Of a stretch of 64,000 nt of DNA, positions 44,238 through 54,673 are shown piece after piece; the stretch's first letter is position 1, and every line of letters starts with the position of its first letter. A program made the translations under genes and the position numbers. Where the stretch lies: positions 1,938,491-2,002,490 of the forward strand of contig CP087219.1 of assembly GCA_020912385.1 (NCBI GenBank), in the 5' to 3' direction. Below the pieces are notes generated by a model that was not told where the DNA came from, made no database searches, and saw only the letters and a program-made list of their open reading frames with translations. The stretch is from Neofusicoccum parvum. Its lineage: Eukaryota > Ascomycota > Dothideomycetes > Botryosphaeriales > Botryosphaeriaceae.

Positions 44238-45406
44238 ATGACCAAAGTGGCTGTCCTTGGTGCCTCCGGCCAGATCGGTCAGCCTCTAAGTCTCCTTCTC
44301 AAATCAGTACGTCCCGCACGCGTTTAAAATTGAGCCCGACCACCCACCGTGCTTACCTCTTACTACAGAGTCGTTTAGTGACTGAATTGAGGCTCTACGA
44401 TGTTGTTCATTCAATCGGAGTTGCCACTGATCTAAACCACATCGACACGCCGGCCAAAGTTAGCGGGTATTTACCCGCCGATAATGGTCTTGAAAAGACC
44501 TTGAGGGGAGTTGAACTCGTCATAATACCAGCTGGAATCGCGCGCAAGCCGGGTATGACCCGCGACGGTACGTAACACAATATGTAAGACTTTCAGCCTC
44601 AAAGCCACCAACATTTGTCTCCAGACCTCTTCAAGACAAACGCCAACGTCATTGCCGACCTGCTCTCTGGGGTGGCCAAGTTCTGCCCTACCGCCTTTGT
44701 TGCCATTATTACAAATCCAGTCAACAGCACCGTACCCATTGCCGTCGAGGTACTCAGAAAAGCCGGCGTGTATAATCCACGCAAGGTTGTCGGCGTCACA
44801 ACCCTTGATGTCGTACGTGCATCAACGTTTCTCGCCCACATCTTGGGTGAGCAGGATCCGCAGAAGTTCAAAGTTCCCGTGGTCGGAGGACACTCCGGAG
44901 CAACCATTTTGCCGTTGTTCAGTCAAAGCCAGCCGTCAGTCGACTTGACCAAGGAGCAGTTGGATGCGATCACATACCGTAAGTGGGATCTGCTTGCATT
45001 TGATATTCTGCCATGGTCAATGGTTGATTGTGAATGACTAGGTGTCCAATTCGGTGGCGATGAAATTGTAAAGTCCAAGGCTGGCGCTGGCTCAGCCACC
45101 ACTTGTATGGCATACGCCGGCTTCCGGTTTGCACAGGCTATCATGAAAGCGTCGAAAGGTGAGTCTGGGATCATTGAAGAGGCATATGTTTATCTTCCTG
45201 GTGTGCCCGGAGGCGGTGAGGTTGCAAAGAGCCTAGGTGTGGATTATTTTGCAGTGCCAATCGAGTTCGACATCGAGGGGGCCAGCAAGGCGTTTCCTAT
45301 TGGGAACCTATCGGCGTACGAGGGAAATTTGCTGAAGGTGGCAGTAGAGGAGCTGAAAGGCAATGTGGCGAAGGGTGAAGCTCATATCAAAGGAGCGGCT
45401 GCTTAG
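44238..45406 (+). CDS. NAD-dependent malate dehydrogenase
   Basis: Exons 44238-44306, 44369-44567, 44625-44978 and 45042-45406 give 328 aa, the usual length. The NAD fold is VAVLGASGQIGQPLSLLLK. Substrate-binding arginine blocks are IARKPGMTRDDLF and the VTTLDVVRA region, and the catalytic His lies in VVGGHSGATILP. There is no N-terminal mitochondrial leader and no clear peroxisomal C-terminal tripeptide (it ends GAAA), so a cytosolic enzyme is inferred. It interconverts malate and oxaloacetate. Being subtelomeric and next to accessory genes, it is probably a paralogue of the housekeeping copy. Confidence 0.93.
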
Positions 45407-46248
45407 TTGAACGCAAGTCGAACCTCGACACTCTATGTGCATAACTTGAATATGCATATATCAATACGATTGCTACAACATGATCTGAATTCAGCCAAGG
45501 CAGCTCGAGTATGGCAAGGTTGAAGAGGGTATGGATGATGGCAATGCCAAGCGAGCCGGGCTTCCTGGGACGTCCATCAGGTCTCTCTACATACAGACTC
45601 TCGAGATAGGTATGGCCATGAATGGAAGGCTAGAGGAGTTACCAGGTGCGGAAGAAGGTAAGGAGGAGCTGTTTGGCAAGAGTATGGCTTGGCAGCTCCC
45701 CAATGTTACTGTCGTGCGGATAAGCGGTGGAGGCGCATCAGCATGTGGCTTCGGGTCGAAGATGCGGTGAATGAAAGCTTGAAAGAGGCGTGCTGGCATC
45801 TTCGTTGAAGCGACGGCGGTCTGACACTGCTGAAGAGTAAGAGAATTCACGTTCAGGCCAGTGCTGGAGACAGCCTACCAACTGACGGGCCATCGGAATC
45901 AGATAAGTAGAACGGTGCATATCTTGTACCCGAATACGTGGATTCCTTCAATGCAGGATCACTACAGAGCATGGCTTTCAGTAGACAGGCTTCTTACATG
46001 ACGCTTGCAGGTATAGGTCCTTGAGAAAGAAGACCCACTATGGAATCTGACCCGGGCAATATACCGAGTCCGGCCGCATTGCCAGGGAGTAGAATGCGGA
46101 ATGAGCATCAAAGGAGATTCACCAAGCTGGAGAGAGCGTCCCAGCCTCCCGAATAGTGCGGTGTTTTATCAGATTAATTCAAGTTTGACTTCGTATGGTG
46201 AGAGAAAACCATTTTCGACAGGAATGCTCTACTATCGACAACCAACGT
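45407..46248. other. Intergenic between convergent genes; only weak frames
   Basis: A 79-codon frame (45531-45770 +) and frames opposite it (45587-45850 -) have no recognisable motif. I do not support any of them as a gene. Confidence 0.4.
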
Positions 46249-47259
46249 CTATGCACCTTTCTGTTCGGGCTGCTGCTCCGGTACAATGGTCAAGAGCTCC
46301 TGACCCAACAGCGCCTTCTTTGCGTTCTCCATAGCATGCAACTCCATCTTGGCCAACGTCTCAGTCGTGTGCGTGCCTAAATGAGGTACCAACAGCGCGC
46401 GCTCATTCTTCACGAGCCGCTCGTCAATCAAGGGCTCCCGCTCGTACACGTCCAAGCCAACTGCTGCAATATGTCCCTCGTCCAACGCGACGGCCATGGC
46501 AGCTTCATCGATGATAGCTCCACGCGCTGTGTTCACAAGAACCACTCCGGGCTTCATCTTCGCTATCTCTTCAGCACCGACCAAGTGCTTCGTCTTCGCA
46601 GACAAGGGAACATGTATGGAAATGATGTCGCTCTCCGATAACAGCCGATCGAATGATACGTAAGAAGCACCAGCCGCCAACTCTTCCGACAGAGGATGCC
46701 GGTTATGATACACGGTCTTAAGGCCGAACGGATCTGCGCGTGCCTTGAGCGCACGCCCGATGCGACCCATTCCCAGGATACCGAGGACCTTGCCCTGCGG
46801 GTCATGGCCAAAGTCGACACCCTTCTTGAATTCCCCGTTGCGCAGCTTGCTAAAGGACGGGTTGAGCTGTCTCAAGGCGCCAAGAAGAAGGAAGATGGTG
46901 AGGTCGGCAGTGGCGGCGGTGACGGGATCCGGAGCATATGTGACGGTAACGCCACGCGCGGCAGCAGCGTGCACGTCGATCTGGTCATATCCGGCACCAT
47001 TGTGGCAGATAAATTTGAGTGATGGAGGCAGATGGTCGATGAACTCCTTGTCGAAGTTGCCAGCAACTGCGCCGCTGGCTGAGGTGCGGTAGATGACCTT
47101 GATATCATTATACTTTTGTTGGAGATCCGAGAAGAATTCTTGGCGAGAGGTGCTGGTCACGACTTCCGTAGCCGCTACTTCTCCAAGTGCCTCGTATGCC
47201 TGACGCGCTTGTCGGACCGGGCTGAAGAATAGGATGCGTGGTAATGTTGAAGCAGTCAT
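46249..47259 (-). CDS. D-2-hydroxyacid dehydrogenase (glyoxylate/hydroxypyruvate reductase type)
   Basis: 336 aa, single exon on the minus strand. The NAD(P) fold is VLGILGMGRIGRALKARA. The catalytic set is Arg in VNTARGAIID, Glu in VYEREP and His in VPHLGTHTTET. Substrate-loop residues CHNGAGYDQIDVHAA fit the GRHPR-like branch that reduces glyoxylate or hydroxypyruvate. The next residue after the dinucleotide fold (YHNRHP) suggests NADP preference, by analogy. It is convergent with the malate dehydrogenase gene 0.84 kb away; both act on small hydroxy/keto acids, but a pathway link is not demonstrated. Confidence 0.92.
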   Translation of the reverse strand: MTASTLPRILFFSPVRQARQAYEALGEVAATEVVTSTSRQEFFSDLQQKYNDIKVIYRTSASGAVAGNFDKEFIDHLPPSLKFICHNGAGYDQIDVHAAAARGVTVTYAPDPVTAATADLTIFLLLGALRQLNPSFSKLRNGEFKKGVDFGHDPQGKVLGILGMGRIGRALKARADPFGLKTVYHNRHPLSEELAAGASYVSFDRLLSESDIISIHVPLSAKTKHLVGAEEIAKMKPGVVLVNTARGAIIDEAAMAVALDEGHIAAVGLDVYEREPLIDERLVKNERALLVPHLGTHTTETLAKMELHAMENAKKALLGQELLTIVPEQQPEQKGA

Positions 47260-47900
47260 GTGCGCAGAGTACGGAAGGTTTTCCTTGTACTATCTGAGAA
47301 AACAAATTGGATCGTGTATGATTTTCCCCCTTATATCCAGACGTCCGCTTTCTTATCTAATAAATATACACAGCCCGCTGACCTTGCAAAAATTTCCCTC
47401 CCCCAGCCCCGGTTTACTTAGATCGGTTGAACTTTTAGGCACTTGACCATGTCGGCAACATTATTAGCCACTCGTCGGCAACATTTTTAGCCACGCCTTG
47501 CCACGTATCTAGGCGCCAACTATCTAAAAACCATATAGAATATATTTTAAGATATTCACAAACTAGCTCTGAGTAATCGTTAGATGGTAATTAATTTACC
47601 CATATGAGGGGTACGTCTACCGCGGAGACAGTAATATACCTTGCCCAGAATTGCATGGCGACGCTTCAGTTTCCCGGGCATTCTTCGTCATGCCTTCCTC
47701 ATTGTTCTTCACTGGCCAGTCGCCTGCTACTGTCTGAATCTGTTTGATGGTGGCGCCGGCCTTCCTGCTGTTTGCTAAAATCAGTCCAATCTTGGAGGTG
47801 TTGGGTTCAACAACTTCATCGACCGCTGGTCTCTACTTGACACTGCGAATACCAATGGAGCACTCAAGACACACAATTCCAAAATCCAGGACAAGCTACT
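47260..47900. other. Intergenic with a 21-bp direct repeat pair
   Basis: Two near-identical 21-mers beginning GTCGGCAACATT and ending TTAGCCAC lie at 47451-47471 and 47474-47494. The rest (AT-rich to 47640) shows nothing recognisable. Confidence 0.45.
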
Positions 47901-47924
47901 CTACGAGCCATTACTCGTAATCAA

Positions 47925-48650
47925 TGGAAGCCAATTCATCAAAGCCACCGTTGTCGCCATACCGTTGGCTGTTTGATAGGAGCACGGTCGACCATGTCGG
48001 TCGCGAATTGGCTCGGTCGACAAAGTTCGCTCGCCATCTATGCGGGCATTACGTGCATTGGCCTTGCCATCCAAGCGTCTACATTAAGTCTTGGCCAGCT
48101 CATAGTTGGAAGAGTTTTTCGTGGCATCGGTGTCGGTGATGTCCATTCGATCGTCACCGTCTGGCAACCTGAGACTACCCATCCCAAGAGTAGCGAGAAG
48201 AATTTAATCGACTCAGGAACATTTGCCGCTTCTGGAATTGCCCTCGTTGCTTGGGTTAACTTTGGTCTCTCATACGACCAGAGCTCCTCACGATGCTGGA
48301 GTTTTTCCTTGGCCATGCCTCTTGTATCCGCGATTCCGCTACTTTTTACGTCCTTCCTGTTCCCTAAATCACCTCGCTGGCTGGTTCAGAGATGCGACCT
48401 GGACACTGCCAAAAGGGCTTTCGCTATAATCAAAGAAACTGATCCCAAAGATAACGAACTCATGGCGGCTGTTGAGCAAGTCCGTCTCTCCGTTGGAAGT
48501 GCAAGTGAAGAGAAGGCTCGTTTCCTCAAATTGCTCCGCAACTGGCACCAGTGCAACGCGTACCGTGTCGCCCTGGCCTTCTTTGTCAAATTCGCGGCTT
48601 AGATAACTAGTGCTAACGCCGTCGCCTTTTACGGAACTTCGAGGCGCGTG
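47925..48650 (+). pseudogene. Truncated and frameshifted MFS sugar-transporter fragment
   Basis: The frame 47973-48602 encodes sugar-transporter segments: IYAGITCIGLAIQAS, LGQLIVGRVFRGIGVGDVHS, then FPKSPRWLVQRCDLDTAKRAF, the central-loop signature. The N-terminal helix is frameshifted away or missing. A TAG at 48600-48602 interrupts FFVKFAA before SANAVAFYGTS, which continues the family sequence in the same frame, and everything after about 48650 is lost. The functional family takes up hexoses or related sugars; this copy covers about a third and is dead. Confidence 0.75.
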
Positions 48651-49173
48651 GTGTTGGGGGTGGCGGTGCGGAAGTAGACGAGCGTGCGGCCACCCGAGGT
48701 CGGCGGCGGGAGTAGCGCGTCTGATACCGACTTGAAACAGTGTATGCACATACTCCACTTTAATTCACCCTATTCTATCAATCGTGTTGCATATTCACGC
48801 CATTGATGTACCTACATATGAGGTGAGCACCTGATGAGCCACCCAGCAAGCAGCAAGAAGCTCATGATCAACCGTGCACCCAGATATGCGACGAAGATGT
48901 GGCCTACATGTAAATCATTTCACTAAAAGCGAGGATTCGGCTTGCTATTAGTGAGGTGTAAGTAACCGAGTCGTCGTCCTCATTCACTGCCAGGTTTCCG
49001 TAAGTCTAATGAGATTGTTGTCTCTTCCAGAGACTGAAAGCTATACATTCTGGTGCTGCGGTAAAGAATGCCACTCCGATGGTTAAACGTACCAACTGAT
49101 CTGATTCGCGGAGGATCAAGGGCATGTTGTGGAGAAGGGCTTTAAATGCACTTGTGAGGCCAGCGGATCCAGC
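48651..49173. other. Intergenic, nothing recognised
   Basis: This holds the flank of the transporter pseudogene up to the CCAGC duplication of the next solo LTR. No gene was seen. Confidence 0.45.
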
Positions 49174-49606
49174 TGTAACGGCGGGCCTCTGCCTCTAAGG
49201 ATCAAACACCAAAGAGGGTGGTAAGCCGTGTGGGGTTTACCTTGAGTGGGTACAAGAGAGGGAGTGAGAATGAAGTGATGAATACACGTGTCTGAGCACT
49301 GCGTGCGAAGGCCGTATTACTAATCAATGGTGTAGATTGATTATTGAAGTTGACCACGAAGGGTCAAGTATCTAGCTAAGTGAGTGTGCTTATATACTGT
49401 AGGAAAGCTATGACAATCTGGTGTTGCTCCATGTAGCCGGGCTATACTGGGCGACGGTTGCTGTATGTCGCCTGGCTCGTGAGGGCGACATGTGGGTCTT
49501 GGGCGGATCATTACGTGCACTACTAATCACGTGGGGATGCTTTTTCTTGCGGGGTTCCTTCGTGAGCCCCTCACCTTTCTGCGTCTTCAAAGGCTGTGCC
49601 GTAACA
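49174..49606 (-). repeat. Solo LTR of the gypsy family, reverse orientation
   Basis: 433 bp from TGTAACGGCGGGCC to GGCTGTGCCGTAACA, flanked by CCAGC on both sides. The word region differs again: GCGAC at 49451 and 49485 with GTCGC at 49467. CACGTG (49529) and a degenerate TATA (TTATATAC) are kept. Confidence 0.92.
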
Positions 49607-49698
49607 CCAGCCTTGTGTGATTAAATGTCACTCAACCAAACAAGCAATTGCAAAAGTAAAAACAGTGACCACCGTAGTCCGAATATTGCTATATTGGC

Positions 49699-51390
49699 CT
49701 ACCCATAGTGAGGAATATTCGACGCCCACGTCGTGGTAAAAGCATCGACGGGGAGAAAGAGTAGTGATCTAAAAACCTCTACAAATACAAATATCCTTGC
49801 GGCACCATAGAAAACGGCGAGTATAGAAGAAACGCAGGAATTTAAATTAGAAACGGTCAATAGTCTATCACGACATACGAATGTGTCCGTCTTTCCCTTT
49901 CCAAATACAAGCCTAAATAGGATGTAGGCGAGAAGAACGAGGCAAGGAACTAAAATAGTTGTCACAGTGCTTATATGCCACAAAGTCTTCTCAAGGGGAG
50001 TAGGAAACTTAAGGTTCCAAGCAATGAAATGAATGCCTCCAAAGAGTAGCGCTGCGAACATCGCTGGCAAGTAGACTGTCACGCCACCTGAGGAAAAGGA
50101 ATGGCTAGGAATATTTATGGATGTGCGGGGGGTTCCAAAGGTGATTGAACTAGCTGCACTCATTTGAATCACATCTGCCACCGATGGATGACGTTCGGCT
50201 CTCATCATGACCCTGGTGGTGATGTCTTGAGGTTTACTCCAGAGCAGAGCATATGTCACCATTGAGCACGCTGCATAGCCGACTGCCAAGACTTCCAGTT
50301 GCGTGATGGGTTTTCCCTGAATTGCACGGACTACCGTTTGGGTGAGTAGCCAGCCGATCTGGAAAATGGCCAGAATTTTGACCAAAGCGTCGCTCTTGCT
50401 TTGATTCTCCAGAGACTCCTCGCTAATGTCGGGAAGGCGAGATATGATGTTGAGCTCCCGAGCCAAAAGCAATTGTTTGCCATTCAAAACCCAAATGCAT
50501 CCTTGCATGATGGAAAGATTTCGATGCCAGTGGACTATGCTGTTGTAGGCACCCAAATCTTCAAGGTTCACCGTTTCCATTGCTTCACACACAACCTCTC
50601 GGTTTCTAAATGAGACAGACCATGCGCTATGTCCGATTAGGCTCTCATTGTGGTGGATTCGTCGCGCAATGACGTCTAAGCCGACCCGGGAACTTCTGCT
50701 CAAGATCCGTAAAAGCAATCGCAGTTTCTGGGTGTTTTCGTCTTGGTGGGTCGCCCACGGTATGGTACAGTGCCATATGCCCTGCGAAGGCGTGGTGACA
50801 CCGTCGGATAAATATCGATGACGTATTTCGGCAGCCTCCAGGTCTGGAAGTGTGCCCCAAGCTGGAAGTTCCAATTCTTCAGGGAACTGAATCCCAAAGC
50901 CCCCCATATCAGCGTAAAATCCATGCGTAAGTGTCCATTCCACTCCGTCCCTCGATGACCAGACGCGCATCTTCTGGCGATATCGGATGGTGGACAGTAG
51001 GCCGGCTGTGGCGTACCCCAAATTTAACTCAGGTGCGAAGAGGGAAATGAGCATCGCAATGAGCTTCCGTCTGATTCTGAGACAGAAGCGTAGGACGAAT
51101 TGCCGTGATGTTCTTGGCCGAGCTTGAGAAGGAACATTCAAGTGCAATATCGACCTATTTTGACGATGAAGAATTGTCAGCGAAGGTTTGAAACTCGAAA
51201 TGTCAAGATGATCTGCCGGAAGAAACGAACATGACCCATATCATTGGTCAAAAAAGCGCACATACCAAGTACAGAGAGCGATAACGGAAATACAACTCCA
51301 AAGAATATCTAAGCTACCACGTACGTTCGGTGAGGATACAAAGGTTATGGCGGCCGGTGGGAGTGTACAGTTAGGTGCGAATACCGTCAT
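49699..51390 (-). CDS. Fungal multi-pass membrane protein, unknown function
   Basis: Minus-strand exons 51390-51266 and 51154-49699 with a 111-nt intron give 526 aa; the join makes CTWSILHLNVP. The first 45 residues contain a hydrophobic segment (LWSCISVIALCTW). Conserved blocks of this widespread ascomycete family are LIAMLISLFAPELNLGYA and DGVEWTLTHGFYADMGGF. The C-terminal third holds four or five more hydrophobic helices (VYLPAMFAALLFGGIHFIAW, ILVPCLVLLAYILFRLVF). No catalytic motif is visible and the family has no established function that I know. It lies between two LTR clusters yet is uninterrupted. Confidence 0.8.
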
Positions 51391-51852
51391 TTTAAGGACA
51401 AAATATTACATCTAATAGAGACTGGGAGTGAAGCGGGAAAAGAAAGCGATGTGAAAATAATAAGGAGACGTTTAGGTAAGTACGTGGAGCTCAATGTCTG
51501 ACATTGAATGTGGAATTATTATTTAGAGATGAAGGTAATAGATTTATAAATTCTGGATTATGTCTTGCCCAGGACTGGTTCACGCCGACGTAGCACGATT
51601 TTCGCTAACTTGAGACAATATATATATAGCCACAGCCACTTACGGGATCAAGAAGCAAAACGAAAAATTGCTGATAAAATACTGGTCAACCCTACTACGC
51701 TGCTCCCTTTATGTAATGGAGCGGGCTGACTAAAGAGGGGCCGAGTACAGGTAGCTGCATGCCTCTATTAAATCCCACAACGCAGTTCCGTCTTAAAATA
51801 GTAACAACGTAATACAAATCCCGACAACAGGTTGTACGGAACAGCCCATAGC
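51391..51852. other. Intergenic, nothing recognised
   Basis: AT-rich upstream region of the membrane-protein gene; ATATATATAGCC at about 51619 is TATA-like. It ends at the LTR starting 51853. Confidence 0.45.
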
Positions 51853-52299
51853 TGTTACGGCGCAGCCTACACAGAACCTGGGTAGAAGGAAAGGAAGGAC
51901 AAGCGGGGCGTCTACGCGCCTGTAAAAAGAAGATCCACCGGCGGGAAGTCACGTGACTCCCGGTTCAGCCGTTCAAAGCCTTGGCACTCTGAACTCTTGA
52001 ACCGCAGGAGTTCAGACGTTCAACCGCTTGGCGGAATGAACCCACGAACTATCAGATTGTATAGACTCTCCTACGTATATAAACCACACTCATTAGCATA
52101 GCTTTGACCTTCATGGTCAACTTCAATAATCAATCTACACCATTGATTAGTAACACGGCCTTCGCACGCAGTGCTCAGTTACGTGTATTCGTCACTTCGT
52201 TCTCTCTCACCCTCTCTTGTACCCACTCAAGGTAAACCCCTACACGGCTTACCACCCTCTTAGGTGTTTGATCCTTAGAGGCAGAGGCCCGCCGTTACA
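51853..52299 (+). repeat. LTR of the gypsy family, forward orientation, left arm of an inverted pair
   Basis: 447 bp from TGTTACGGCGCAGCC to GCCCGCCGTTACA. The word region has GTTCA/TGAAC seven times between 51963 and 52041, after CACGTG at 51950 and before TATATAAA. No matching 5-bp duplication lies next to its right end, where a 20-bp tandem array begins instead. Confidence 0.92.
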
Positions 52300-52359
52300 T
52301 TAGGATTTACACCTTTTGGTTAGGATTTACGCCTTTTGGTTAGGATTTGCGCCTTTTGG
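52300..52359. repeat. Three tandem 20-bp units between inverted LTRs
   Basis: The unit is TTAGGATTTACGCCTTTTGG with two A/G positions varying, repeated three times and followed by TTAGGG, where the reversed LTR begins. Confidence 0.85.
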
Positions 52360-52362
52360 TTA

Positions 52363-53053
52363 GGGTCAAGATACTAACTAAGGAGTGTGGTTTATATACG
52401 TAGGAAAGCTGTGACAATATGGATCAATATCGTTGGATTAACGGTGTTGGATCAATCTTCATGGATCATATTGATCCAGGTGGGTCACACGTGGTTTGAA
52501 GTATCACGTGATGACCCTCTTTTCTTTACGGGGTTTCATGAGTTCTCTCGACTGCGGGCGTGGGCTGCAGACGGTTAGCCACGTGTTATACACGTGCAGC
52601 AAGTTCGACGGGCTAAGACTCATCTTCCGTGTGCCGGACGAGAGGGGGCGGAGATACTGGACAGCGGACCTGAGAAAGCTGCTGAGCCAGCGCAGCACAG
52701 CAATAGCAGCAGCAAAGTTCATGATGGCAACCAAGCTCCTTGGGCAATTCGGAGCGACATCGCGCACACAGCATGAAGCTTGACACTGGAGGAAGACGGG
52801 ATAGTTTATGGAGATTATTGGCGCTGCGGGAAGCTGTAGCGCCAAGAGACATGTAGAGATACGCAGAATAGATAGAGAGTAGGCCAGGCTCCGCTGTCTC
52901 GCTTAGGCCTAAACGGGCCTAGCAGGTGTAGAGGAGCCGGCTGCATGCCGCATAGCTGCCTTCGGCGGCTGGGACGGTCTATGAATTCATCATCATCATC
53001 ATCATCATGAGTTCTCTCGCTTTCTGCGTCCTCGCAGCGGCTGCGCCGTAACA
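52363..53053 (-). repeat. Truncated reverse LTR, right arm, with nested LINE
   Basis: It begins inside the LTR at GGGTCAAG, keeps the TATA (TTTATATACG), a word region made of GGATCA/TGATCC, and CACGTG, and ends GGCTGCGCCGTAACA at 53053. A LINE fragment interrupts it between 52551 and 53005. The outer flanks of the LTR pair share CCATAG, with one extra base on the left. Confidence 0.85.
52551..53005 (+). mobile_element. 5'-truncated LINE 3' end nested in an LTR, (CAT)n tail
   Basis: The 455-bp insert is flanked by CATGAGTTCTCTCG at 52537-52550 and 53006-53019. It encodes the LINE C-terminus (TVSHVLYTCSKFDGLR), then a 3' UTR ending in about seven CAT triplets, the same kind of tail as the LINE at 24189. 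Confidence 0.85.
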
Positions 53054-53097
53054 CCATAGTAGAGACGTTTCTCACCACTACGGGATAGATTAAGAGA

Positions 53098-53621
53098 TTA
53101 AGAACAGCGCCAGGATGTAACCTGGTCATTGAACCCGCTGGGAAGATCCTGCCAGTCTTGGTCGTTGCCCCCAAAGACACTACCGGTGCAGTAATTGTCC
53201 CTTTTCGAATTAATTAGTAGGGCGGCTTTCTTAGGGGGTAGCTATACTTACTTCCAGTACCGGCAAGAATGTCCATCGGAGACTTGGACTGAGCTCATCT
53301 TATCGTTCCAGTTACTAGGAAGATTATCTATTCATAGTTAGCTTTTAAGAAATAGTAGTAAAGACCTAGGCACTTACAGCAAACACCGGTTTGCTGGTTC
53401 TCAAGGAAAAGATTTTCTCCCGTAAAGCGCCCATCCTTCCAGAACTTAATCCAGTACGTAGCCCGAGCCGCGAGTCTGCTAGCCTTATTACTTCTGTATT
53501 TCTTAACTACGGTAAGTAGAGCATACTTCGGGGAATCTATGCCTTCAGGTTGAGCGGTAGGAGCAGCCAACGCGCATCCTACCATAGACAAACACACTGT
53601 AGCGAATTGGATTGCGTGCAT
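53098..53621 (-). CDS. Small secreted beta/gamma-crystallin-like protein
   Basis: Minus-strand exons 53621-53378, 53327-53252 and 53200-53098, introns of 50 and 51 nt, give 140 aa. A signal peptide ends near CALAAPTA. The mature half has crystallin-fold features: FWKDGRFTGENLFL, then GVCYNLPSNWNDKMSSVQV, CRYWKDNYCTG and a second FNDQVTSWRC. The paired blocks NLPSNWNDKMSS and DLPSGFNDQVTS are the two Greek-key corners, with four or five cysteines for disulfides. Secreted fungal proteins of this fold include antimicrobial and inhibitor types, but no activity can be claimed. A TATA-like sequence lies at about 53712. It survives intact 45 bp from a transposon cluster. Confidence 0.78.
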
Positions 53622-54673
53622 TGTCGTAGGGCGGATTATTTTGATGCGTCTGAAATTGCTTGGTTTGGATTCGTGATAATTTACTTCAATAAGGCAACAA
53701 AGCTTCTTGGTTTATATAGCCAACGAAATAAAGAAGAGTACAGCTTCTTATAACATCAGCTGATACCAGAGGAAAAAACAAAAATCAGCTGAACAAAGAC
53801 TCGTACGATAATTCTAGAGCTAAAGAGGGGTAAGAACGTAAAGAGTCTAGACTTAGCCACTGTCCGAGACACCGAGCTGAGTTAAAGGCGGATGGACGTG
53901 CCTAGACCTTTACAAGATCTCGGGATGGAACAGATCCGATGCTACATTGTAACGTCTATCTTTATGAGTCACTACTTTGAGGCGCCTATGCGAGCGATCT
54001 CGGACGTATATGCGATGTTGATCTGGTTGTAATCGAGACGCAGGAAATACCGAAACTCTGTATCGCATATAACTCGTGTTTGTTACGAACCTACCTGTAT
54101 ATAGAGTTGTTGGGGCACGATCAGCCACCAGGCTGATCATTGCTAAACCTTTTGTCGACTTCCAGTCGACGGGAGGTTGGCCGAATGGTCTTACACACCG
54201 GCTGAAACCCAACACGGTCGGTCCGTCGTAACAGTGTTGTGATTCTGTTTCAGCTTGCGAAGACGCCTCTCGCACAATCCTTCTCTTTTCAGCCGCATGA
54301 GTCTTTCTTATGGTCCAGAGCAGACCGGGCATTAGACGGTGTGGCGCCTGCAAGATGTACGCGGCATCTATTCAGCTCGCTGGTTTTGGAGAATCCCTTG
54401 TGCTTTTTTTCAGCTCGGCCCCCGGTAGCTGCAGCTTCGGCGCATAAACATACACGCCACCTACTGTGCTACCGGAAAATCCAGGTGTCGCGATAGTTCT
54501 TTCCCAGTCCTAGGGTGCCCGCGCCTTTAGCGCTCAGATCACACTTCATAAATGTATCGCACAGCAGGTCCACCTCGCCGCTGAAAATTGAGCCATGAAC
54601 ATGAACTATAGTGCCACAAAACCAATCGCCTCGGCTCGCGCTTGGGCTCCGACCTGCGGTCTCCTTAACGTGT
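53622..54673. other. Intergenic, no supported gene
   Basis: A 147-codon frame on the minus strand (53910-54353) lacks motifs and any signal peptide, and I do not call it. The GC content rises after 54100, where short inverted words begin. Confidence 0.45.

Noticed and set aside
27054..47259. Secondary-metabolite gene cluster
   Set aside because: P450, monooxygenases, a regulator and dehydrogenases are present, but no PKS, NRPS, terpene synthase or prenyltransferase core gene, and transposon remnants separate the genes.
54170..54215. tRNA-like word GGTTGGCCGAATGGTC resembling a Leu/Ser tRNA D-arm
   Set aside because: No acceptor stem, anticodon arm or T-arm can be folded around it.
53910..54353. 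147-codon minus-strand frame
   Set aside because: No motif, no signal peptide, no splice support and no family recognised; composition not convincing.
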